64,000 bases of DNA, taken from contig JAAFHT010000003.1 in the NCBI GenBank assembly GCA_013297625.1, positions 1 through 64,000 of the forward strand, read 5' to 3'. Source of the DNA: Actinomycetota bacterium (lineage in GTDB: Bacteria > Actinomycetota > Actinomycetes > Actinomycetales > Microbacteriaceae). Position 1 is the first letter of the stretch, and each line of letters starts with the position of its first letter. A program made the position numbers and the translations under genes. Positions 7,432-16,000 of this stretch are shown piece after piece. The notes under the pieces were generated by a model that was not told the origin of the DNA, made no database searches, and saw only the letters and a program-made list of their open reading frames with translations.

Positions 7432-8084
7432 ATGACGAATTGGTCCCTCCGCGCCGCGGCAACTCTTGCCTCCGCAGTCGCCGTCGCTGCCGTGGTGACC
7501 GGCTGTTCTAGCGCGGGCCCAGCCCTGCCGCCACCCCCCCGCAACTGTCTGAGCAAGAGACGAGTGCGGCGTATGCCGAGCTGCTTGAGCAGTCGTGGCA
7601 GGGAGTTGGATCTCAGTTTCCGGATGCTGTGCGCCCCGATGTCGACCTCGTGCGCTTCATCGATCCGTCGGAGTGGGCCGAGGTCATGGTCGAGTGCCTC
7701 GTCGATCAGGGCGTCGACGCCAAGGTCAGCAATGACGGTCAGGGTGGTTTCGAGAGCCAAGGGGTCGTCGGCCAAGAGATGTCGATGGAAATCGCCCGTT
7801 ATGTCTGCGACGCGAAGTACCCCATGGACCCGACCCTGACACAACCTCCGACCGACGCCGAGCTCGACTATCTCTACGACTACTTTGTCGACGTGCTCAA
7901 CCCCTGCCTTGAGCGCGAGGGGATCGACGTCATTGAGCCTCCCTCTCGCCAGGCGTTCAAGGATTCCCTGCGGAGCCCCGATTCCTGGTCGCCGTACCTG
8001 GCCGTCGACATTCGCGGCCAAGACGAGTGGACACGTTTGAATCGAACCTGCCCACAGAGTCCGCCGGGCTTTCGCGGGTCATGA
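7432..8084 (+). pseudogene. Lipoprotein gene frameshifted in a C tract (family member 1)
   Basis: The start encodes a lipoprotein signal, MTNWSLRAAATLASAVAVAA then VVTGCSSAGPA. After seven C (7534-7540) the reading frame is lost. Reading on in the other frame gives PQLSEQETSAAYAELL, then DVDLVRFIDPSEW, SQGVVGQEMSMEIARYVC, CLEREGIDVIEPPSRQAF and a stop at 8084. One extra C would restore a single protein of about 217 residues. The family recurs at 11040-11678 and 12296-12868; shared marks are a lipobox, a central Cys and a late CLxxEG segment followed by a P-S-x-Q region. Function unknown. The cause may be decay, a sequencing error in the homopolymer, or slippage that switches the gene. Confidence 0.65.
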
Positions 8085-8104
8085 CGCCACGGGTGGACCG
8101 TGTT

Positions 8105-9220
8105 TCATGGGACTCGAAGCTCCGTCAGCGGGTCACGTCGAGCAGCGGCCAGCGCCGGGATCACCGCGGCGATCGCCCCCACGGCGACCGCGAGCAGTGC
8201 GACGGCCGCGAAGAAGTCGAGCCCCGGTAGGGGGTCGCCGGTGGCGGCGAGGCCGATGGCGGCGGCCGCGCATCCGATGATCGCTCCTATCGCGCTGAGC
8301 ACCGCCACTTGCGTCAGCAAGAGCCCGACGATGAGGCCTTGGGATGCGCCAAGGGCGCGGCGGCGTCCGAAATCTTTGCGACGTAGCATCACGAGGCCGT
8401 AGAGGATCGCCGCGACGAGCACGGCAGTGAGCGCGAAGATGATGATGACGAGGTTGCGGCCGAAGCTGCCAAGTTGGCCCTCGATGAGTCCGCGCAGGGT
8501 CGCGAGGCTCTCGCTCGTCGAGATCGTGACGGTCGTGACGTCGTCGATGGCGAGCACAGACTGCACGGCGCGCGAGACGGGCGCGACGAGGTCGGGACGC
8601 TCGGCGATGACGACGAGCACGCTGACTGGGCCTGGGGTCTCCGGAGTCTGCGGGATCATGACGAGCGGCTCGAGAAACTGCAGGTAATCGGGCACATCGA
8701 AACGCCCCATGATCGCGTACTCACCCCCGCTGACCGCGGTGACACCGCCGACCGCGTCGGGCATGCCGAGCGCGTCGAGAGCGGCGGCGGATGCCCAAGC
8801 CGACCGATTCTCGATCGCCGAGGTCGCCGGTATGCCGATCGAGGTGAGGTCGGCCGCCCATACGGTGCGCACGGGCACGCGGGTGGCGTCGTCGAACGCC
8901 GCGTTCTGCACGTCGGTGGCGGCGCCGAACGCTCCGGCCCATTCGATGCCGTCGAGGCTTGCGAGGCGGTCGAGCACGGTGGCGTCGAGGCCCGAGGCGG
9001 GTTCGGCGCGCACGATGATCGAACGGGTGCCGGCCGAGTCGATCGAGCTGATGACAGACTGCTCGGCCCCGACCGTGCGGCCGGTGGTGAGGAGCACGGT
9101 TGCGCACATGCCCGCAACCATGATGATGGTCACGATCGAGGCGACGGGTTGCGCCCATGAGGTGGCGAGCGCCTCGCGCACGACGGCCAGCCACCGCGCC
9201 GTGCGCAGCTGGCCGGTCAC
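8105..9220 (-). CDS. ABC transporter permease, MacB/FtsX-like
   Basis: A 371-residue membrane protein: one helix near residues 25-48 (VASIVTIIMVAGMCATVLLT), a large extracellular domain of about 190 residues (MacB periplasmic core type), then three helices from about residue 255 onward, ending in PALAAARRDPLTELRVP, a typical FtsX-family end. The GTG start overlaps the ATPase stop (GTGA), so both are translated together. With the ATPase and the adaptor it forms a tripartite-like exporter or a mechanotransmission complex. Substrate unknown. Confidence 0.87.
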   Translation of the reverse strand: MTGQLRTARWLAVVREALATSWAQPVASIVTIIMVAGMCATVLLTTGRTVGAEQSVISSIDSAGTRSIIVRAEPASGLDATVLDRLASLDGIEWAGAFGAATDVQNAAFDDATRVPVRTVWAADLTSIGIPATSAIENRSAWASAAALDALGMPDAVGGVTAVSGGEYAIMGRFDVPDYLQFLEPLVMIPQTPETPGPVSVLVVIAERPDLVAPVSRAVQSVLAIDDVTTVTISTSESLATLRGLIEGQLGSFGRNLVIIIFALTAVLVAAILYGLVMLRRKDFGRRRALGASQGLIVGLLLTQVAVLSAIGAIIGCAAAAIGLAATGDPLPGLDFFAAVALLAVAVGAIAAVIPALAAARRDPLTELRVP

Positions 9221-9849
9221 AGTTCGATCCTCCGGTCGCAGCGGGCGACGAGCGCGGGGTCGTGGGTGACGACAATGACCGTGGCACCCGAGTGCGCTTG
9301 GGCGTGGAAGGCGTCGACCACGATGTCGGCCGAGGCCGGGTCAAGGTTGCCCGTGGGTTCGTCGGCGAGCAGGATGCGCGGGTCGTTCAGCAGCGCCCGG
9401 CACAGCGCGATGCGTTGCGCTTGACCCCCGGATACTTGCCCGGGTTTCGCGCTCGCGCGCAGCTCCACCCCGAACTGCGCCATCAGCTCGCGGGCGCGGC
9501 CCTGGGCCTCAGCGCGCGGCTCGCCCCGATAGAGGGCGGTCTCGACCACGTTGTCGATGACGGTGCGGGTGGGGTCGAGCGCGGCATCCTGAAACACGAA
9601 CCCGAACAGCGAGGCGCGCAGGTGCGCTCGTCGCGCGTCGCCGAGGCCGGCGACGCTGTCGCCCTCGATGAGCACCTCGCCATCTCCCGGCTTAAGCATG
9701 AGGCCCAGCAGGTAGAGCAGCGTCGACTTGCCGCGACCAGAGGGCCCGGTGACGGCGACAACTTCACCGGCGTCGAAGCGCGCAGACCAATCGGTGAGGA
9801 TGGGCGCGTCGCGGTCGTAGCCGAACGTGATGCCGCGCGCCTCAATCAC
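9217..9849 (-). CDS. ABC transporter ATP-binding protein, MacB/LolD type
   Basis: A 210-residue ATPase. Walker A is GPSGRGKSTL, followed by a Q-loop (FVFQDAALDPTRT), signature VSGGQAQRIALCRALL and Walker B/D-loop LLADEPTGNLDPASAD; the H-loop is VVTHDPAL. The EPTGNLD form is typical of the MacB/LolD/FtsE branch. GTG at 9849 starts VIEARGITFGYD, two bases after the stop of the adaptor gene. Longer readings upstream would only overlap the adaptor gene and are not supported. Confidence 0.93.
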   Translation of the reverse strand: MIEARGITFGYDRDAPILTDWSARFDAGEVVAVTGPSGRGKSTLLYLLGLMLKPGDGEVLIEGDSVAGLGDARRAHLRASLFGFVFQDAALDPTRTVIDNVVETALYRGEPRAEAQGRARELMAQFGVELRASAKPGQVSGGQAQRIALCRALLNDPRILLADEPTGNLDPASADIVVDAFHAQAHSGATVIVVTHDPALVARCDRRIEL

Positions 9850-9851
9850 GC

Positions 9852-10928
9852 TCAGCCCTCGGTGGCGGGAACGCGCACGCGAGTGCCTGCGTCTACGCCC
9901 TCGATGATCGAGAGGCCGCGGGCGCTCGTGACCACGGTCACCGGATACTCGATGCCCTCGCCGTCGATCACGACGATCGACCCGTCGGCCTTCGACAACA
10001 GGGCGGCGCTCGGCACCGTGAGGCCCGTGACGCTTTCGACGATGACGATGCGCGAGGTCAAGAACGACTGACCGGTGACGGGCACTTGCGCGCACTCGTC
10101 GGCGCACACCGCGGCGTCGTCGGCGCCGGAGAGCAGCACGCGGATTCCGTTGTTCTCATCGGTCACCCGATCGACCACGAACCCTTCCCAGGCCGAACCC
10201 TCGGGGCTCGTGATCTCGACGCGGGTGCCGGTGGGCATGAGTGCCGCTTGCGCATCGGTCACGGGCACGAAGAAGGAGGGGGATGCGCCGAGGCCCTGCA
10301 CGACGGCCTCGCCTCCGCTGAGCGATGCGCCTCGAGTGACAAGTTTGGTGTCGAGAGCGACCCGGGTGGGCAGGGTGGGCACGTAGATGATGTCGCCCGC
10401 CTGCACGACGCCGTCTGGCGGCTGACCGAGCGACTTCTGCCAGGCCCGCACCGCGGCCGTGGTCGACCATCGAAACTGACCATCGACCGCGCCGCTGTAG
10501 TGGCCGAGAGCGGTCAGCAGCTGCTGCAGCTGCACGACGTCTTGCCCGGAGACACCGCTCGACAGTGAACGGAACGCCGGAATCGCACCTTGCCCGACGA
10601 CGACGGGCCGCAAGTTCACCGAGTAGAGCGTCGTGCCAGACGTGACTTCGGCGCCCGCGGCGATGTCGACGGTCGTGACGGTGCCGCCCGCGAGGTTCGA
10701 GCCGACCGGGGCGGGAGTCCACTCCGCCACGGTGTTGAGCATGATGCTCGACCCGACCTCACCCGTGACGACTTCGGCGGTAGTGAACTCGGTGGAGGCG
10801 AGAACGTCTTGCGGCGGTGTGAGCACCGTGGCGGATGCCCAGCCGATCGCCGCGCCCGCGACGAGCACTCCCGCGCCGATCGCCAGTGGTCGAACCCATC
10901 GGCGCGGTGCTCGCTCCACGTCGCTCAT
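9852..10928 (-). CDS. Membrane-fusion (adaptor) protein with peptidoglycan-binding domain
   Basis: About 358 residues. A membrane helix near the N-terminus (PLAIGAGVLVAGAAIGWASA) leads to an extracellular part. Around residues 135-175 lies a PG_binding_1 type domain (SGQDVVQLQQLLTALGHYSG, VDGQFRWSTTAAVRAWQ), inserted in an HlyD/MacA-like beta domain that resumes with PVTDAQAALMPTGTRVEITS. First gene of the exporter operon with the ATPase and permease. I chose ATG at 10928 because GGGAG precedes it by seven bases; a GTG at 10961 in frame is the alternative. The wall-binding domain suggests that the exporter is tethered to, or senses, peptidoglycan. Confidence 0.85.
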   Translation of the reverse strand: MSDVERAPRRWVRPLAIGAGVLVAGAAIGWASATVLTPPQDVLASTEFTTAEVVTGEVGSSIMLNTVAEWTPAPVGSNLAGGTVTTVDIAAGAEVTSGTTLYSVNLRPVVVGQGAIPAFRSLSSGVSGQDVVQLQQLLTALGHYSGAVDGQFRWSTTAAVRAWQKSLGQPPDGVVQAGDIIYVPTLPTRVALDTKLVTRGASLSGGEAVVQGLGASPSFFVPVTDAQAALMPTGTRVEITSPEGSAWEGFVVDRVTDENNGIRVLLSGADDAAVCADECAQVPVTGQSFLTSRIVIVESVTGLTVPSAALLSKADGSIVVIDGEGIEYPVTVVTSARGLSIIEGVDAGTRVRVPATEG

Positions 10929-11039
10929 GTCGCTCCCGTCTGGTTCGACGTGAGCCTTCACCCACTGTCGAGAGTTGATGCGTGCTTAGCTTAGGCGTCC
11001 GGGGGGCACTGGCTCCGGCGCGGAGAGGAGAACGCACGG

Positions 11040-11678
11040 ATGAAAGTGTTCTCCGCGAGCTTGTCGCTGACGTCGGCGTTGCTGCTGACGGTGGCATTGG
11101 CCGGATGCTCCAACGATGTTCGGCCGCCCGAACTGCCCGACTACTCCCCTGCAGACCTCGACGCGCAGACGGCGGCAGACAACCAGCGAGCGCTCGATGC
11201 CCTCCTTAGTGACTTTCCTGACGCCGAGGTGCCCGAGGTCGACTAGGTGCGGCTCGTCACGCTCGAAGAGTGGCCCTTCGCTATCGCCGAGTGCCTGAAC
11301 GCTCAAGGCTTCGTCGCGACGGCAGTAGACGGGGGCTTGAGCTCGGCGGCGCCCACCGGCTAAGAGATGCCCTACGCGATCGCGTACTACGTCTGCTCGG
11401 TTGAGTACCCGATCAACCCGCGCCAGATGGTGCCTCTGGTCGAGGACCAGATCAGGTACCTCTACGACTACTACACGACTCTCATGACTCCGTGCCTCGA
11501 GGCGGAAGGCTAAGAGGTGCCGGAACCGCCGAGCCGGCAGACGTTCGTGTCGACGTATGGTCAGCCCGGATCCTGGGCGCCCTACACACTCGTGGCCGAA
11601 GCGGTGAGCTCGCAGGAGGAGTGGGACAGGATCAACCGACAGTGCACTCAGACACCGGCGGAGTTGTACGGCGGTTGA
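11040..11678 (+). pseudogene. Lipoprotein gene with three in-frame stops (family member 2)
   Basis: It begins as a sound lipoprotein (MKVFSASLSLTSALLLTVAL, AGCSND) behind a GAGAGGAGAA ribosome site. One frame stays open to 11678 except for stop codons at 11244 (TAG), 11361 (TAA) and 11511 (TAA). Aligned to the copy at 7432-8084, the blocks match in register: FPDAEVPEVD-stop-VRLVTLEEW against FPDAVRPDVDLVRFIDPSEW, G-stop-EM against GQEM, and CLEAEG-stop-EVPEPPSRQTF against CLEREGIDVIEPPSRQAF. Frame and protein-like sequence are preserved, so the stops look like recent point changes. Both TAA codons have the same neighbourhood, GGCTAAGAG followed by RTGCC. Only a 68-residue product would be made without readthrough. 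Confidence 0.85.
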
Positions 11679-11684
11679 CCTCCG

Positions 11685-11735
11685 TTAGCCGCTGAGCTGC
11701 CCGCGGATGCGCTGCACCGAGATCGGGCCCTGCGT
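11685..11735 (-). pseudogene. Duplicated 3' end of hrpA
   Basis: Read on the minus strand this encodes QGPISVQRIRGQLSG and a TAA. The true hrpA ends QSPISVQRIRKQLRG with TAG at 13003-13005. The two DNA stretches align without gaps over about 50 bases with roughly ten differences, and share GCTGCACCGAGATCGGG. No other hrpA sequence is seen upstream of the fragment. It forms a direct repeat with 13003-13053 and brackets a 1.3-kb stretch, like an insertion that carried its own version of the gene end, or a leftover of recombination with a related genome. Confidence 0.7.
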
Positions 11736-11895
11736 CTTTCGGTGGGCCTGGCGGGGCTCGTGGTGGCATCTGCGGATGACTCAATTCTGAGTCGTGGGTT
11801 ACGGTCGCTAACGACGCAGAATTCGCTGGGTCGGTAGGCCCACTGCCCGGCGTGGAAGTGTTTCCCTGCTTTCGAATCCGACCGCTGAGTGAGGG

Positions 11896-11924
11896 TTGAC
11901 GGAACGTCCTGTCTATCGTAAAGT
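11896..11924 (+). promoter_or_regulatory. Possible promoter of the small secreted protein gene
   Basis: TTGACG (11896-11901), 17 bases, then TAAAGT (11919-11924). It is followed by a leader of about 45 bases with an AGGAG ribosome site. The flanking stretch 11736-11975 is less GC-rich than the surroundings and shows only a small hairpin (GACTCA/TGAGTC, 11778-11793). Confidence 0.4.
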
Positions 11925-11975
11925 TGAGTAAAGATAACCATTCTGCGCCAGTCTCTTCAGCGATAGGAGCAAATC

Positions 11976-12299
11976 ATGCGAGCAGTTAACAAGCGAGTGC
12001 TTAGTTCGGTATGCGCGCTAAGCCTAGGGGCCGCAATTCTTCTGATTGGCGCTACGCCTGCGAACGCTGACGCGAGTGGATCCAAGTACTGCAGCGGTTC
12101 CGCCTTCCCTACTCTCTTCACCTACTCGACGGCACAGGTGCAACACATCCACCAGAATGCCAACCGCGCTGGAGATCGAAGCTCGCGCTTTTCGCCTCCT
12201 GGTCCCACCAACTTCACTACACGGGCGGCATGGAATTCTGACCTGTGGTACGTGAGCGGTACCGACGTTGCGGCATATCGGTCGGTCTATTGCTCTTGA
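11976..12299 (+). CDS. Small secreted protein, function unknown
   Basis: 107 residues. An N-terminal signal peptide (MRAVNKRVLSSVCALSLGAA, ILLIGATPANADA) predicts export, leaving about 74 residues with one cysteine near each end (SKYCSG and SVYCS) that could form a disulfide. The mature part has aromatic and Asn/Ser-rich segments (HIHQNANRAGDRSSRFSPPG, AAWNSDLWYVSG). I do not recognise the family. AGGAG stands seven bases before the ATG. Its stop overlaps the start of the next lipoprotein (TTGA), so both are likely made together. Base composition is lower in GC than the neighbours, which fits transfer. A secreted toxin or bacteriocin with a lipoprotein partner is one idea, without direct support. 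Confidence 0.7.
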   Translation: MRAVNKRVLSSVCALSLGAAILLIGATPANADASGSKYCSGSAFPTLFTYSTAQVQHIHQNANRAGDRSSRFSPPGPTNFTTRAAWNSDLWYVSGTDVAAYRSVYCS

Positions 12300-12868
12300 C
12301 TGGTTCTTCGCCTCGACGTGAGAAATCGGTTCAACGTTTGGCGGGATACGCGGCTCAGATAGCTCTTCTCGCCATCGCCCTTTCCGCGTGCACTACTGTG
12401 ACGGATCCGCTTGAGCTGGAGTATCAGAATCTCGATCTGAACGACCTAGCTGCGAACGCACGTGAGGTTGTGGACTGCGTCAGGGACGCAACAGGCTACG
12501 AAGTGACCGCAGGCTCTGACGGCAGCGTGGGTTACACGTCTGAGCAAGTCCCTGTTGAGCAGGCAAACATCGTTGACGCTGCAATTCCTGCTTGCTTCGA
12601 ACAACTTGGGTTCATCTCTTCCGGTCCGTTGAGCGTTGAGCAGCTCAAACGCCTATATCGTTTGCAGATCATCGCAAAGGAATGCCTGGCAAGTGAGGGG
12701 TTTAGTACGTCGGATACCCCTTCCGAGCAGGTCTTCATCGACACGTGGAACACTCCAAATCTTTGGGCTCCATGGGCAGAGATGGGTCGATACGAGCTGA
12801 CCGTTCAAGAATTCCAAGATCTCCTAAGCACCTGCCCCGACCCTGCTTCATTCCCGCCTGAGGAGTGA
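12296..12868 (+). CDS. Lipoprotein, intact member 3 of a local family
   Basis: About 190 residues with a lipoprotein signal (YAAQIALLAIALSACTTVTD). The mature part contains VVDCVRDATGYEV, IPACFEQLGF, ECLASEGFSTSDTPSEQ and WNTPNLWAPW, matching in order the conserved Cys and tryptophan positions of the copies at 7432 and 11040. Four cysteines remain after the lipid-modified one. The TTG at 12296 overlaps the stop of the secreted protein gene and is the best-coupled start, though a TTG nearer the signal hydrophobic core is possible. Function unknown; anchored outside the membrane. Confidence 0.7.
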   Translation: MTGSSPRREKSVQRLAGYAAQIALLAIALSACTTVTDPLELEYQNLDLNDLAANAREVVDCVRDATGYEVTAGSDGSVGYTSEQVPVEQANIVDAAIPACFEQLGFISSGPLSVEQLKRLYRLQIIAKECLASEGFSTSDTPSEQVFIDTWNTPNLWAPWAEMGRYELTVQEFQDLLSTCPDPASFPPEE

Positions 12869-13002
12869 ACAGTCCCGCGTCCAGGAGAAGACGTTGACAC
12901 CCTGAGCCTGAAATGCCTTGCGTCGCTGGCGCTGACCGTCCCGTGGGCTCGGGGTTCACGACCTGCCGAAGCCCGAAACTTCACTCTATGGTCGATCGGC
13001 GG

Positions 13003-16000
13003 CTACCCTCTGAGTTGCTTGCGGATCCGCTGCACCGAGATCGGGCTCTGCGCGCCGAGCGGCTGCGCGAAGAGCGAGAGGCGCAGCTCCTCGAGCATCC
13101 AGCGGGCCTCGCGGATGCGGGGCTCGGGGTCAGCGCTGAGCGGCAGCGTGCCGCCCGCCGCGGTGTAGAGCTCGACGGCTTGTTGCACCTCGAGCATCCA
13201 GGCGCGGTCGCGGCCGAGGTTGTCGGCGAGGCGTTCGACGCGGTGGATGATGCCGCGCAGGTAGATGACGAGCCGGGGGAGGCGAGCGAGGCCCGTGCGT
13301 CCGATGAATCCGTCGTGCACGAGCGCGTTGAGTTGTTCGCGCGCGTCAGCGAGGGGGGCCATCAACTGCAGACTCGAGCTGCGCGCGATGAGCACGTCGA
13401 CCTCGCGCGCCGCCGCCAGCACGGCCGCGGTCGTCGCGACGATACCAAACAAGCGGTCGGGCAGGCCGGCGTTGACGCGGTCGCGCAGAGACTCGAAGGA
13501 AGCGCGATTCCACGGAAGGGCATCCGGAGTGTCAGAGAGTTCTTCGTCGATCACGGCACGCAACGCATCGTCGATGAGCGCGGCGGTCGAGCGGTAGGGC
13601 GACGCGCCGAGGCTGAGCTTCTCGGCACTCGTGAGGTGCTCTTGGATGTACGCGAGCGGTGACGGAACCCCCAGCTGCACGAGCCGGCGAACTCCCGCAC
13701 GGTGCGCGGCCACCTGGTCGGCGACCGAGGTCTGCAGTCGGATCGCGACCGAGCTGCCCTCGTCGACGAGCGCGGGGTAGGCGCGAATCGTGGTGTCGCC
13801 GCGGCGCATGTCGAGCTGCCGGGGCAGGGTGCCGCCACCGCCGTCGCCGCCCGACCCCTTGCCGATGGTGTCGTCCCAGGCCGTGATGCCACCGCGCTCG
13901 ATCGGGCTCTTCGCCGCGGCCGTCGCCACGCGAGCGACCGAGTCGCGACCGCGCTCGCGCAACTTCTGCTGCAGTGCCGTGAGGTCGGTGCCGCGCGCAA
14001 GCTTGCTGCCGCGCTCGTCGACGACCGCGTAGCCCATGCGCAAGTGCGGGGGCAGCCGGTCGAGGTCGAAGTCGTCGGGCTCGACGGGCGTGTAGGTCTG
14101 GCGGCGAATCTCGGTGGCGAGAAACTCGGTGATCGAGAGCTCGCGCAGGTCGGCTCCGGGTGGCACGGCGGCGAGCAGCTTCGCGGCCCAGTCGGCGGCG
14201 GGCACGACGTTGCGGCGAATGGCCTTTGGCAGCGTCTTGAGCAGGGCAGTCACGAGCTCGAGCCGCAAGCCCGGAACGAGCCAGTCGAACCCCGCCGTGT
14301 CGAGCCGGGGCAGCAGCGGCAGCGGCACGGTGACGGTGACGCCGTCGTCGGCGGCACCGGGCTCGAAGCGGTATCCGACACTGAGCGTCTGATCGCCCAG
14401 CGTGAGCCGCGTCGGGTACGAACCGTCGTCGGCCGGCAGCTGCTCGGCCTCGACGAGGTCGTCGCGCGTGAGGGTGAGGGCTTCGGGATGCTGCTTCAGG
14501 GCATCCCGCCACCACCGCTCGAAGCGGCGCACGTCGGTGACGTCGGCGGGAATGCGGTGCTCGAAGAACTCCACGATTTTCTCGTCGTCGAGCAAGATGT
14601 CGCGGCGGCGGCTGCGTTCTTCGAGCTGCTCGAGCTCGCGGCGCACGCGCGCGTTGTCGCGCAGAAACGCGGTGAAGCGCTTGTCGAGTCGGGAGGTATC
14701 CCACTCGCCCTCGACGAGCGCGTGGCGAATGAACAGCTCACGCGCGAGGGCCGGATCGATGCGGCTCAGTTGCGCGCGCCGCCGCGGGATGATCGGCACC
14801 CCGAACAGCGTCACCTTCTCGTCAACCACCGCAGCGCCTTGGCGTTTCTCCCAGCGCGGCTCGCTGTGCGAGCGCTTGGCGAGCTCGCCCGCGAGGGGCT
14901 CAGCCCACGCCGGGTCGATGACCGCGACGTTGCGCGCAAACAGTCGACTGGTCTCGACGAGCTCGGCGGCCATGACGGCGTCGGGCTGCTTCTTCGCGAG
15001 TCCGGAGCCCGGGTAGAGCACGAAGCGGCGCTGGCGTGCGCCGAGGTAGTCGCGCTTCGCGGCGTCTTTCAGGCCGATGTGACTGAGGAGGCCGGAGAGG
15101 ATCGCCTTGTGGATGGCCGTGGCGTCGGCGCCGCTCTCGCCATCGGAGGCGTGCTTGCCGACGCCTTTGGTCTGTCTCCTGATCTGCCTTTCGACGTCGG
15201 CCCACTCGCGAATGCGCAGGTAGTTGAGAAACTCGCTGCGCACCTCCTTGCGGAACTGGTTGCCGCTGAGCTCTTTCTGCCGGCGCTGCAGGTGGTTCCA
15301 GAGGTTGAGCAGCGTGATGAAGTCGCTCGTCGGGTCGCGGAACCGATTGTGCAGCTGATCGGCTCGCTCGCGCTTCTCGACCGGTCGTTCACGCGGGTCT
15401 TGGATGCTCAGCCCCGCGACAATCGCAATGACCTCCCGCGCGACCCCGAGCTTCTGGGCCTCGACGACCATGCGCGCGTAGCGCGGGTCAAGCGGCAGTT
15501 GGGCGATCTCGCGGCCGACGCGCGTGATGCGGTGCGCGCCACGCTGCTCGCCGCTGCCGCCCGCTGCTCGTTCTACAGCGCCAAGCTCCAGGAGCAGGTC
15601 GAGCCCATCGGCGATGCCGCGCTTATCGGGCGGCTGAAGAAACGGAAAGCTCTCGATGTCGCCGAGACCGAGCGAGATCATCTGCAGAATGACGGCCGCG
15701 AGGTTGGTGCGAAGAATCTCGGGGTCGGTGTACTCGGGCCGCTTCGTGTAGTCGAGCTCGCTGTAGAGCCGAATCGCGATGCCGTCGCTCGTGCGCCCCG
15801 AGCGACCCGACCGCTGGTTGGCGCTCGCCTGTGAGATCGGCTCGATCGGCAGCCGCTGAACCTTCGAGCGCGCGCTGTAGCGGCTGATGCGAGCAGTACC
15901 CGTGTCGACGACGTACCGAATGCCCGGCACGGTCAGGCTCGTCTCAGCAACGTTGGTCGCCAGAACAATCCGCCGACGGATGCCTGCGGGCGCCCGCTCG

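Noticed and set aside
11648-11941. A 97-residue minus-strand protein over the hrpA fragment
   Set aside because: The hrpA similarity is in a different frame from this ORF, so it is a chance frame.
13702-15834. A 710-residue open frame on the plus strand opposite hrpA
   Set aside because: It is the antisense shadow of a well supported gene and has no recognisable motif or ribosome site.
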